DNA of 44,220 nt from Clostridia bacterium. Lineage in GTDB: Bacteria > Bacillota > Clostridia > Oscillospirales > CAG-272. The notes below the pieces were generated by a model that was given only the letters and a program-made list of their open reading frames with translations, had not been told where the DNA came from and ran no database searches. Positions 18,301-26,360 of this stretch are shown here, piece after piece. The stretch spans positions 73,129-117,348 of the forward strand of contig JAFVQU010000016.1 of NCBI GenBank assembly GCA_017504625.1, in the 5' to 3' direction. How positions within the stretch are numbered: the stretch's first letter is position 1; the number at the start of each line of letters is the position of its first letter. The position numbers and the translations under genes are program-made.

Positions 18301-18330
18301 ATAACGGTGGCTTACGCTCACCACCGTTAT
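18301..18330. promoter_or_regulatory. Perfect 10-bp inverted repeat over the aldolase promoter
   Basis: ATAACGGTGG (18301-18310) and CCACCGTTAT (18321-18330) are exact inverted copies 10 bases apart. On the minus strand the repeat overlaps the -10 box and the expected start of the promoter at 18329-18357 and is followed by TTT. It may be an operator, the terminator of clpC, or both. Confidence 0.7.
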
Positions 18331-18357
18331 TATAACATTTTTTTGCGATGATTGCAA
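18329..18357 (-). promoter_or_regulatory. Promoter of the aldolase-murI operon
   Basis: On the minus strand TTGCAA (18352-18357), 17-base spacer, TATAAT (complement of 18329-18334). It lies between the clpC stop and the aldolase start and overlaps the inverted repeat at 18301-18330. Confidence 0.7.
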
Positions 18358-18387
18358 GAATTCACAGTGATTTTTAATGAAAAAATC

Positions 18388-20829
18388 TCAGCCCTTTTTC
18401 TTTTCAAATTCAACGGTGCCGTCTTTGACGAAGGCACGGATGAAATCGCCCTTTTTGAAGCTTCCGTCAAGCAGGGCGCGCGAGTAGGGAAGCTCAACGA
18501 GGTTGATTATCGCGCGGCGTAGCGGTCGCGCGCCGTATTCGTCGGTCTTTCCGCTTTGCGCGATAAGCTCGGCAACCCCGCTATCAAATTCAATGAAAAC
18601 ACCCGAGCCTTCAATTCGGTCTGCGACCTCGGAGAGCATAAGCGTGGCAATTTTAATCAGCTCGTCGCGCGAGAGCTTGTTGAAAATAATTATCTCGTCA
18701 ATACGGTTTAAAAATTCGGGACGGAAGGCGCGGCGAAGCTCGTCCTCAACGCGCTCCTTGACCTCGTTATTGGCATCAGCACCCGCCGAAAAACCAAGCC
18801 TTGCGACCTCACCGTGCCGCTTTGCTCCAAGGTTTGTCGTCATAATGATTATCGCGTTCTTGAAGTCAACGCGTCTGCCCTGCGAATCGGTCAGAATTCC
18901 GTCGTCAAGTATCTGGAGCAGAATATTGAAAACGTCGGGATGCGCCTTCTCTATCTCGTCAAAAAGCACTATTGAATAAGGCTTTCTGCGTACCCTCTCG
19001 GTCAAAAATCCGCCGTCGTCGTAGCCGATATAGCCGGGAGGGGAGCCGATGAGCTTGGAGATCGAGTGCTTTTCCATATACTCCGACATATCAAGCCTTA
19101 TCATCGCGTCGCTGCTGCCGAAAAGCGCGTCTGCAAGCGCGCGGCAAAGCTCGGTCTTGCCCACGCCGGTCTGCCCCGCGAAGATAAACGAGCCGATAGG
19201 ACGCGAGGGATCGCGAAGTCCCGTGCGGCTACGTTGTATAGCCGATGCGACGGCGCGCGCCGCGCTGTCCTGACCGATAACGCGCTCGCACAGCTTTTCT
19301 TCAAGGTGAAGAAGTCGCTCGCTCTCGGACTTGAGCAGGCTGCTTACGGGAATTCCCGTCCACCCCGTAACTATGTCGGCAACGTCGCTCTCGTAAAGCG
19401 TTAAGTCCTCAATATTCTTGCGCTTTTCCCACTCGTCCTTGGCTTCCCGATACTTTTTCTTCAGCTCTTCCTCGCGGTCACGGAGCGATGCGGCAAGCTC
19501 AAAATTCTGCTCAGTCACCGCTTCGATCTTCTCGCTCTCAAGCCGCCTCAGCTCGTTTTCCATTTCTCTGTGCTCGGGCGGGGAGGTGAAGATCTTAAGC
19601 CTCAATCTTGCCGCCGCCTCGTCAATGAGATCGATCGCCTTATCGGGCAAGAAGCGGTCGCTTATATAGCGTACCGAGAGCGAGATCGCCGCGTCTATCG
19701 CCTCGTCTGATATTTTGAGCTTGTGATGCGACTCGTATTTGTGGCGCAGACCGAGGAGTATCTGCTTAGCCTCGCTCTCACTCGGCTCGCCTACCGTCAC
19801 CGATTGAAAACGTCGCTCGAGCGCGGCGTCCTTTTCAATGTGCTTGCGGTATTCCGTGATCGTAGTTGCGCCTATAACCTGCAATTCACCGCGCGCAAGC
19901 GCGGGCTTGATGATGTTTGCCGCGTCAATAGCGCCCTCCGCCGCCCCCGCGCCGATTATCGTGTGTATCTCGTCGATGAATATTATAAGGTCGGGATTTT
20001 TCTGCGCCTCGGCAAGAATATTTTTCAGCCTTTCCTCAAATTCGCCGCGGTATTTTGCGCCCGCGATCATGCTTGAGAGGTCAAGCGTAACTACGTTCTT
20101 GTCGCGCAGGATCTCGGGTACGTCGCCGTCGGCTATCCTCTCTGCAAGTCCTTCGACCACCGCCGTCTTACCAACGCCGGGCTCACCGATAAGGCAGGGA
20201 TTGTTTTTGGTGCGGCGCGAAAGTATCTGTATCACGCGCTCGGTTTCCTTGTCGCGTCCGATTATGGGGTCTATTTTGCCTTGCCGCGCCATATCGACAA
20301 GGCTTCGCCCGAAGGATTGCACCGCACTTTTTTTATCGGCTTGAGAGGATTGTCTGTCGTTGTTCTTTTTTAATACCGCGTCGCGCTTTGAGGGGCTTGC
20401 GTCAATGTAGCTCTCAAGATCGCCCTTGACGTCGTTAGGTGACACGCCGAGGCTCTCGAGAATTCTGACCGCCACGCAATCTCGGTCTGATACCATAGCG
20501 AGCAAAATATGCTCCGTGCCGATATACGCCTGATTTGCGCGCGCCGCCTCGTATGCCGAGCCCTCGATAATTTTCTTTGTCCGCGGAGTCATATCCGACG
20601 GGGAAATAAGCTCGGGAGAGCCGATGCCGCTTATCTCCACGACCGCGCCCTTTACCTTTTCGGTCTTTATTCCGCGCGAGAAAAGTATCCTTGCCGCCGC
20701 GCCGTCGGGCGTTCCGAGAAGCCCGAGTAAAAGATGCTCCGAGCCGATATAGGAATGACCGAGATCAGACGCGCAGGAGAGCGCGACGTTAAGCGCGTAC
20801 TGCGCCTTTGGTGTAAATTTGTTTGCCAT
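18388..20829 (-). CDS. clpC: AAA+ unfoldase ClpC
   Basis: ClpC unfolds proteins and feeds them to the ClpP protease. The 813-residue protein has the double Clp N domain, with the two phosphoarginine-binding glutamates retained in [10 protein letters not shown] (Glu31) and [10 protein letters not shown] (Glu106). The first AAA module has Walker [14 protein letters not shown] and Walker [14 protein letters not shown]-type middle domain follows (about residues 420-480), then the second AAA module with [13 protein letters not shown] and [21 protein letters not shown] matches the ClpP-docking loop. It is the last gene of mcsA-mcsB-clpC, 47 bases after mcsB. Neither a CtsR box nor CIRCE is visible upstream of the operon. 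Confidence 0.97.
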   Translation of the reverse strand: MANKFTPKAQYALNVALSCASDLGHSYIGSEHLLLGLLGTPDGAAARILFSRGIKTEKVKGAVVEISGIGSPELISPSDMTPRTKKIIEGSAYEAARANQAYIGTEHILLAMVSDRDCVAVRILESLGVSPNDVKGDLESYIDASPSKRDAVLKKNNDRQSSQADKKSAVQSFGRSLVDMARQGKIDPIIGRDKETERVIQILSRRTKNNPCLIGEPGVGKTAVVEGLAERIADGDVPEILRDKNVVTLDLSSMIAGAKYRGEFEERLKNILAEAQKNPDLIIFIDEIHTIIGAGAAEGAIDAANIIKPALARGELQVIGATTITEYRKHIEKDAALERRFQSVTVGEPSESEAKQILLGLRHKYESHHKLKISDEAIDAAISLSVRYISDRFLPDKAIDLIDEAAARLRLKIFTSPPEHREMENELRRLESEKIEAVTEQNFELAASLRDREEELKKKYREAKDEWEKRKNIEDLTLYESDVADIVTGWTGIPVSSLLKSESERLLHLEEKLCERVIGQDSAARAVASAIQRSRTGLRDPSRPIGSFIFAGQTGVGKTELCRALADALFGSSDAMIRLDMSEYMEKHSISKLIGSPPGYIGYDDGGFLTERVRRKPYSIVLFDEIEKAHPDVFNILLQILDDGILTDSQGRRVDFKNAIIIMTTNLGAKRHGEVARLGFSAGADANNEVKERVEDELRRAFRPEFLNRIDEIIIFNKLSRDELIKIATLMLSEVADRIEGSGVFIEFDSGVAELIAQSGKTDEYGARPLRRAIINLVELPYSRALLDGSFKKGDFIRAFVKDGTVEFEKKKG

Positions 20830-20876
20830 AAATTATCCGTTCCGCCGCAAGCGCGGCATAAAGATGTTGTTTTCGC

Positions 20877-21932
20877 TTATATTGCCGCGCCGATAAGCTG
20901 ACTTATAAGCGGTAAAATATATTTTCTCGCCCCGTCGGAGCGCCCTACTCTGCAGTCGTCAAGCGAGTGACAGCTATTGCCGAGAGTTGCCGCGACCGCG
21001 CCGTTTAGTCCCTCGCAGGTCAGCGTGTTGAGAAGCGATATCGGGCATTTTGGCGCGCCGTCGCGACAGGCGGGAAGAGCGATAGCAAGTCTTATGCGCG
21101 AGATCAGCGAGAGAAGCTCGTCCTCGTCGATCATTCGCGCCGTTGCGAGCGTGCCGAGCGCGCGCCACGCCCTGTCGCATATTATTGTGCTCTTATTTGA
21201 AAAAACAATTCGCTCACAGCTTATCTCACTGCTTACAAGATCACCTATAAGCGCGGAAAAGTCCGAGATCGCCTTTTTTTCGTCAAGCGCGAGAGAGGGA
21301 ATATATGAAAGCACGTAAAGGTCGCCCGCGTTGTCGTATTTTGCTAAAAACGGGGATAAGGTCGCGCCGTAAGCCGCCGCCTCGCGTTGCATATCTCCGT
21401 ACCTTGCTCCGTGTCTTGACGCGGGCAAAAACAGACAGACCGAAAGCTCAAGGGCAGAGCCGCAAAGCGCGATGTCGGAGGCAAGATAGCCGAGCTTGTC
21501 CGAGTATGCAAAGCTGAATTCTCGGTCGAGCAGCTCCTCTGCCTCAGAGGCTATTTTGTGCGCCTCGTCAAGCGACAAGCCCGAAAGCAGAGCTTGTATA
21601 TTGAGGTGAAATTCACCGCCCGAAAATATCGTAAGATTGCACGGCTCGTTGAAATAAAGACACCTCTCGCCATTGTCGATTGCAAAGCTGTAATCAATAA
21701 GCTGCTTTTCGGCAAGTGAGTATATCTCAGCGCAAGGGCTGCTCGTCATCTGATGCGAGTGAAAGCCGTTTGCCTCCATCAGCTCGGAAAGTCTTGAGGA
21801 AAAAGTCCCGTGACCAGACGGTAATTCCTTATCCCGCGCGTTGAAGGGAAGTGACGCGATATTTCGCATATATCTTACCTTTGACCAAAGAACGTGAGGA
21901 TTTTTAGAGTCCTCTGTGTTGTACCAGAACAT
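20877..21932 (-). CDS. McsB-like ATP:guanido phosphotransferase homologue, catalytic residues lost
   Basis: By position and alignment this is McsB, the protein arginine kinase that marks proteins for ClpC-ClpP. It aligns along its length (351 residues; about 363 in Bacillus subtilis, from memory), for example VLWSKVRYMRN with VLSSRIRLARN, and LGYL plus 21 colinear residues with the catalytic block. Key residues are gone: the catalytic cysteine of the TSCPTNVGTGLR block is Asp153, that block's last arginine is Glu162, NEEDH reads SGGEFH (104-109), and the C-terminal RDxxRA motif is not kept. The frame is intact with a strong ribosome site AAAGGAG, so it is not simply a pseudogene. It may be a pseudokinase adaptor for ClpC. 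Confidence 0.85.
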   Translation of the reverse strand: MFWYNTEDSKNPHVLWSKVRYMRNIASLPFNARDKELPSGHGTFSSRLSELMEANGFHSHQMTSSPCAEIYSLAEKQLIDYSFAIDNGERCLYFNEPCNLTIFSGGEFHLNIQALLSGLSLDEAHKIASEAEELLDREFSFAYSDKLGYLASDIALCGSALELSVCLFLPASRHGARYGDMQREAAAYGATLSPFLAKYDNAGDLYVLSYIPSLALDEKKAISDFSALIGDLVSSEISCERIVFSNKSTIICDRAWRALGTLATARMIDEDELLSLISRIRLAIALPACRDGAPKCPISLLNTLTCEGLNGAVAATLGNSCHSLDDCRVGRSDGARKYILPLISQLIGAAI

Positions 21933-21950
21933 TTTATTATCTCCTTTCGC

Positions 21951-22466
21951 TTAAAGCTTGTATTCAAGCTTTTTTGCCTTGTCGCGAAGTGTTGCGGCAA
22001 GCTCGTAGTTTTCTTTTTCGATCGCAAGCTTGATCTCGGCTCTGAGCGACTCAAGAGCGCGACGCCTGTCGATGTCGGCGCGCCGTGAGGACGGCATTCT
22101 CGATATCGGAGCGTCCTTTTGGCTTCCTTGCGGATGAGCGAGATAGTCCTCAAAGCATTCGTAGCAATCGGGGCAGGAAAAGCATCCCTGCTTGATTATT
22201 TCATCAAGCGTCGCGCCGCAGGAGGAGCATACCGCCTCGTCACCTGCCGCTCGAAGTATGTAGGGGGATACGGCGCTTTGTCGCTCGTAAAAGGAATAAA
22301 GAGTTCTTTCGGGGATGAATTTTGCCGTGGGGGATTGATTTTTTTCGCATAGCTCGCTTATTTTGTTCATACTGCCGCCGCACGCCGCGCACAAGGCGTG
22401 CCGTATTCCGCCCTCGTCGGCATAAAAGAGGGTTGCTTTTTTGTTTTTGCATTTTTCGCAGTTCAT
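21951..22466 (-). CDS. mcsA: McsA-like zinc-finger/UVR-motif protein
   Basis: McsA activates McsB and acts in stress control around ClpC. The 171-residue protein has four CxxC zinc motifs (CEKC, CAAC, CSSC and CPDC), in two pairs, and a C-terminal UVR motif (about residues 138-171, LRAEIKLAIEKENYELAATLRDKAKKLE). The layout is that of McsA. It lies 18 bases before the mcsB-like gene. The usual first gene of this operon, ctsR, is absent. The 338 bases between this start and the next gene on the plus strand hold the promoter at 22697; I see no clear sigma-A promoter for the minus strand. Confidence 0.92.
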   Translation of the reverse strand: MNCEKCKNKKATLFYADEGGIRHALCAACGGSMNKISELCEKNQSPTAKFIPERTLYSFYERQSAVSPYILRAAGDEAVCSSCGATLDEIIKQGCFSCPDCYECFEDYLAHPQGSQKDAPISRMPSSRRADIDRRRALESLRAEIKLAIEKENYELAATLRDKAKKLEYKL

Positions 22467-22696
22467 TTTTTCGTCCGTGCCTTTCTCTTCGTGTTTTCGT
22501 CTTTCTTTTGGCGTTTATTGCCGCCCGACGTATTTATCAGTATTATTTTACATAATGCGCAAGGAGAAAAAGGTCGTAATCTGCGTGAAAAATAAATTTT
22601 TTTCGGGAGGCGAGGACGAAAAAAGAGGAAGCAGTATTTTTGTGAAGAATGTTCACAAATTCACTAATATTTTACAAATAAATTCAAGCATTTGAT

Positions 22697-22725
22697 TTGA
22701 CAATTATACGTAAATGAGTTATAAT
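22697..22725 (+). promoter_or_regulatory. Promoter of the decarboxylase/carboxyltransferase operon
   Basis: TTGACA (22697-22702), 17-base spacer, TATAAT (22720-22725), both perfect boxes. About 75 bases of leader precede the first ATG at 22805, with GGAGGC as ribosome site. Confidence 0.88.
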
Positions 22726-22804
22726 TATTATAATGGGCGAGAAGGTGTTTTTTTAGCCCTGAAGAAGAAAGAAAATATTTAAAATAAATTTTGGAGGCAG
22801 TTAA

Positions 22805-24118
22805 ATGGACAAGAATTTGACGGTTGGATACCAAAAAACAGCCTCGCTGTTCGATGCAGGAAGCTTCGTTGAGATTGGCGCTTTTATTAAGCGAAGCGGC
22901 GACGATAAGGCTTACGACGGCATAGTTTGCGGCTACGGCTCGATCTCGGGCAAGCTCGCGTTTGCGTTTGTGCAGGACAGCGACAGAACTAAGGGCGCGT
23001 TTGACGAGGCGGGAGCAAAGAAGATCGAAATGCTCTACGATATGGCAATAAAGAACGGCGCACCCGTGATCGGCGTTTTTGACAGCGCGGGCGCGGCGGT
23101 GCTTGACGGAAGCGCAACGCTTTCGGCATACGGAAGATTTATCGCGGCGGTATCTCGCGCGTCGGGAGTTATCCCTCAGATCGCGGTGTTCGACGGCATC
23201 TGCACGGGAATGGCACTCACCATTGCAAATATGTTTGACCTTACCGTTAAGGTTGCCGATAAGGCGGAGCTTTATCTTAAGGCGACCTCAAACAGTAAAG
23301 AGCAGTTCTGCTCTATCGAGGCAGAGAACGAGGCGGCAGCTTTCACGGCGGCTCGTGAGCTTGTCGAGATACTTCCTCAGAACAATAAGGACGATGCAAG
23401 CGGTATGTCGGGCGACGACGCGGGCAGAGCGGTTGCTATCGACGGACTTACCGGCAAGGCACTTATTGAGGCACTTTGCGACAACGGCAAGTTTATCGAG
23501 ATCAACGCAAGAGTCAGCGGAATCGTTACGGGCTTTGCATTCTTCGGCGGCAGACTTTGCGGTGTTATCGCGTCCGACAATACCTGTGACGCGGGTAAGA
23601 TCGGATTTATCGGCGCAAAGAAGGCGGCTGATATCATCTCCTTCTGCGACAGATTTGGAATTTCGATCCTCACGCTCGTTGACAGCGAAGGACTTTGCGA
23701 TTGCGCATGCCCCGTATGCACGGCGGCTCTCGCGTCAGCTTACGCCAACGCTACCTGCGCAAAGGTAACGGCAGTAGTCGGCAAGGCTTACGGAGCAGGC
23801 TTTACACTTCTCGGCTCAAAGGCTATCGGCGCGGATATTGAGATCGCGACCGAGGGCGCGGTCATCAGCGTAATGAGCCCCGAGAGCGCGGTTGCGTTCC
23901 TTATGAACGATCAGATCAGCGCGGACAAGTCGAGAGCCGACGTTGAGGCTGAATGGTGCGAAAAGTACGCGAGCGCAACCTGTGCGGCAGAGAAGGGCGA
24001 TATCGACGATATCATCTCCCCCGAAACCCTCCGCGCAAGAATTTGCTCGGCACTCTATATGCTTGCGGTAAAGGCGGACGGCATTCCCGAGCGCAAGTAC
24101 GCAAGAACTCCTCTTTGA
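22805..24118 (+). CDS. Divergent 12S-type carboxyltransferase subunit (MmdA/acyl-CoA carboxylase beta-like)
   Basis: This 437-residue protein has two crotonase-like carboxyltransferase halves. The first half carries YDGIVCGYGSISGK, APVIGVFDSAGAAV and SGVIPQIAVFDGICTGMA; the second carries VTGFAFFGGRLCGVIA and VVGKAYGAGFTLLGSKAIGADI. It is shorter than usual (about 510). Expected oxyanion-hole motifs are altered: SGGAR reads SAGAA and CAGGA reads CTGMA. The DxPGFxPG loop of the second half is replaced by a segment with four cysteines, C298-D-C300-A-C302-P-V-C305. It heads an operon with the Na+ pump subunits and biotin carrier, so it should exchange a carboxyl group with biotin, but its acyl substrate is unclear. 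Confidence 0.78.
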   Translation: MDKNLTVGYQKTASLFDAGSFVEIGAFIKRSGDDKAYDGIVCGYGSISGKLAFAFVQDSDRTKGAFDEAGAKKIEMLYDMAIKNGAPVIGVFDSAGAAVLDGSATLSAYGRFIAAVSRASGVIPQIAVFDGICTGMALTIANMFDLTVKVADKAELYLKATSNSKEQFCSIEAENEAAAFTAARELVEILPQNNKDDASGMSGDDAGRAVAIDGLTGKALIEALCDNGKFIEINARVSGIVTGFAFFGGRLCGVIASDNTCDAGKIGFIGAKKAADIISFCDRFGISILTLVDSEGLCDCACPVCTAALASAYANATCAKVTAVVGKAYGAGFTLLGSKAIGADIEIATEGAVISVMSPESAVAFLMNDQISADKSRADVEAEWCEKYASATCAAEKGDIDDIISPETLRARICSALYMLAVKADGIPERKYARTPL

Positions 24119-24134
24119 TTTTCGGAGGTAAAAA

Positions 24135-24638
24135 ATGAAAAGAAGTAAGAAGATACGTATATTTGCGATCATGACCGCAATTATCGTAATGCTCTTCAGT
24201 ATTTCGGTTTGCGCGGCTGATAAGCTTGATCAGAATTTGTCGGGCGCGGATATGACGCTCAGTGAGCGCTTTGGATACGCTATGCAGGGGACCGTCACCG
24301 GTATGCTGATGATATTCGCGGTACTTGGACTTCTTTGGGGAATCGTGTCGCTTTCAAAGGTTTTCCTTTACGACATGCCAAACAAAAAGAAGGAAGAGAA
24401 GCCGAAGAGAAGAAAGGTCAGAAAGACCGTTATGGTCGAGGACGACGAGGAGATCTCGGCGGCGTTTGATCCCGCGCAGATCGCTCCCCCCGTACATGAC
24501 GACGGCGAGATAGCAGCAGTTATCACCGCGGCTATCGCGGCTATGCTTGAGAGCGAAGAATATAAGAACGAATTTGTCGGCGGCTTCAGAGTTGTTTCCT
24601 TCAAGAGAAGCACAGAGCGCGCTTGGAATAAGAAATAA
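24135..24638 (+). CDS. OadG/MmdD-like small membrane subunit of Na+-pumping decarboxylase
   Basis: This 167-residue protein has two hydrophobic segments: an N-terminal one (about 10-27), which could be a signal anchor, and a second (about 54-75) in TGMLMIFAVLGLLWGIVSLSKVF. A basic, then acidic linker follows, and the C-terminal motif EIAAVITAAIAAMLE is typical of OadG-type gamma/delta subunits. These subunits hold the soluble carboxyltransferase to the membrane pump. It starts 16 bases after the carboxyltransferase gene with ribosome site GGAGG, and the biotin carrier follows 24 bases later. Confidence 0.82.
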   Translation: MKRSKKIRIFAIMTAIIVMLFSISVCAADKLDQNLSGADMTLSERFGYAMQGTVTGMLMIFAVLGLLWGIVSLSKVFLYDMPNKKKEEKPKRRKVRKTVMVEDDEEISAAFDPAQIAPPVHDDGEIAAVITAAIAAMLESEEYKNEFVGGFRVVSFKRSTERAWNKK

Positions 24639-24662
24639 TAGAAAGGCAAAAGGTATTATAGA

Positions 24663-25046
24663 ATGAGAAGATTTAACGTAACCGTAAACGGTGTATCGTA
24701 CGACGTATTGGTTGAAGAGGTAGGTCAGGAGGCGTCTGCTCCCACAGCAGCACCCGTAGCACCCGCTGCAGCACCTGCAGCAACTCCCGTAGCAGCTCCC
24801 GCGGCTCCCAAGGCACCCGCCGCACCCGCAGGCGCAGTTGCAGTAAAGGCACCTATGCCCGGTACTATTATGAAGATTAACGTAAGCGCAGGTCAGGCAG
24901 TCAAGAAGGGCGACGTTCTTTGCGTGCTTGAGGCTATGAAGATGGAAAACGACATCTGCGCTCCCCAGGATGGCACGGTTGCTTCTGTAAACGTACAGAA
25001 GGGCGCGTCGGTTGCATCCGAGGAAGTTCTCGTAACCCTCAACTGA
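24663..25046 (+). CDS. Biotin carboxyl carrier protein (1.3S/MmdC-like)
   Basis: This 127-residue protein carries the covalently bound biotin that shuttles the carboxyl group between subunits. The C-terminal biotinyl domain shows APMPGTIMKINV and the biotinylation motif EAMKMEND with Lys93. A long Ala/Pro-rich flexible linker (about residues 24-58) connects it to an N-terminal segment (MRRFNVTVNGVSYDVLVEE) typical of MmdC and free 1.3S subunits. Its presence as a separate gene explains why the 5S-type subunit encoded at 26361 has no biotin domain of its own. Confidence 0.94.
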   Translation: MRRFNVTVNGVSYDVLVEEVGQEASAPTAAPVAPAAAPAATPVAAPAAPKAPAAPAGAVAVKAPMPGTIMKINVSAGQAVKKGDVLCVLEAMKMENDICAPQDGTVASVNVQKGASVASEEVLVTLN

Positions 25047-25093
25047 CAGCAATTCCATATTGAAATTTTAAATTTACGAAAGGAATTGTATAG

Positions 25094-26320
25094 ATGTCAG
25101 AGATTCTTGAAACAATAAAGAATTTTATTGGAAGCATGGGCTTCAATTACATCTTTGGCGAAGCAAGCTTTACGGACGGCGTCTGGATGGGATGGCAGTA
25201 TCTCGTCATGTACGCTATCTCGTTCGTGCTTATCTATCTTGCAATTGCCAAAAAGTTTGAGCCTCTGCTCCTTCTCCCGATAGCTATCGGCATGCTGCTT
25301 ACCAACCTGCCTGGCGCAAATCTCTTCCACCTTGAAATGTGGATAGACGACGCGGGAAAGCTCACCGTTCTTGAGTCTATCAAGATGGTAATAAATAAGG
25401 GCGGATTTCTTGATCTGCTCTATATGGGCGTTAAGCTCGGTATTTATCCCTGTATCATATTTATAGGTATCGGAGCTATGACCGACTTTACCCCTCTTAT
25501 CGCAAACCCCAAGTATTTCCTTATCGGTGCGGGCGCACAGTTTGGTGTATTCGTAGCCTTCTCGGCGGCGTTTATGACCGGACTTTATACCATCGGTCAG
25601 GCGGCTTCTATCGGTATTATCGGCGGTGCTGACGGCCCTACCGCGATACTCGTTACCAAGACGCTCGGCCCCGCGCTTCTCGGCGCTATCGCGATCGCGG
25701 CATACTCCTATATGGCGCTTATCCCGATGATCCAGCCTCCCTTTATGAAGCTTCTTACCACTAAGAAAGAAAGACTTATAAAGATGGATAAGCTCCGTCC
25801 CGTATCGCGCCTTGAAAAGCTCGTTTTCCCCATACTCGTAACCTTTGTCGTTGGCATTCTCGTGCCCGACGCGCTTTCGCTTATCGGTTGCTTGATGTTT
25901 GGTAATATACTCAACGTCTGCGGCGTTACCGAGCGACTTTCAAAGACGGTTCAGAACGAGTTTATGAATATCATCACTATCCTTCTCGGTATCTCGGTAG
26001 GCGCGACGGCTTCTGCCGCGAACTTCTTGAGCTTGCAGACGGTAATCATCGTAGTCTGCGGTCTTGTTGCGTTCTGCATCTCGACCTGCGGCGGACTTAT
26101 CACCGCGAAGATAATGAACTGGCTCTCGGGCGGAAAGATCAACCCCCTTATCGGTTCTGCGGGTGTTTCCGCGGTTCCTATGGCGGCAAGAGTTGCTCAG
26201 ACCGTCGGACAGAAGGAGGATCCTTCAAACTTCCTTCTCATGCACGCGATGGGACCCAACGTAGCGGGCGTTATCGGCTCTGCGGTTGCGGCGGGTGTAT
26301 TTCTGTCGTGGATCGGTTGA
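25094..26320 (+). CDS. Na+-translocating decarboxylase beta subunit (OadB/GcdB/MmdB)
   Basis: This 408-residue membrane protein is the pump itself: it decarboxylates carboxybiotin and exports Na+. It has about nine hydrophobic segments. The key motif GIIGGADGPTAI contains the aspartate needed for Na+ transport, and the C-terminal GSAGVSAVPMAARVAQ matches the second Na+ site region of the family. Length (about 375-430 in relatives) is normal. The N terminus has an extra segment before MYAISFVLIYLAIAKKFEPLLLLPIAIGMLL. The call is firm; which decarboxylase it serves depends on the partner subunits. Confidence 0.95.
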   Translation: MSEILETIKNFIGSMGFNYIFGEASFTDGVWMGWQYLVMYAISFVLIYLAIAKKFEPLLLLPIAIGMLLTNLPGANLFHLEMWIDDAGKLTVLESIKMVINKGGFLDLLYMGVKLGIYPCIIFIGIGAMTDFTPLIANPKYFLIGAGAQFGVFVAFSAAFMTGLYTIGQAASIGIIGGADGPTAILVTKTLGPALLGAIAIAAYSYMALIPMIQPPFMKLLTTKKERLIKMDKLRPVSRLEKLVFPILVTFVVGILVPDALSLIGCLMFGNILNVCGVTERLSKTVQNEFMNIITILLGISVGATASAANFLSLQTVIIVVCGLVAFCISTCGGLITAKIMNWLSGGKINPLIGSAGVSAVPMAARVAQTVGQKEDPSNFLLMHAMGPNVAGVIGSAVAAGVFLSWIG

Positions 26321-26360
26321 TGACCGACAAAATTTTCAGAAAGGCTTGGTATATAAATAA

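Noticed and set aside
20877-21932. The mcsB-like gene as a plain pseudogene
   Set aside because: No frameshift or stop, near-normal length, a strong ribosome site and maintained operon spacing argue against simple decay.
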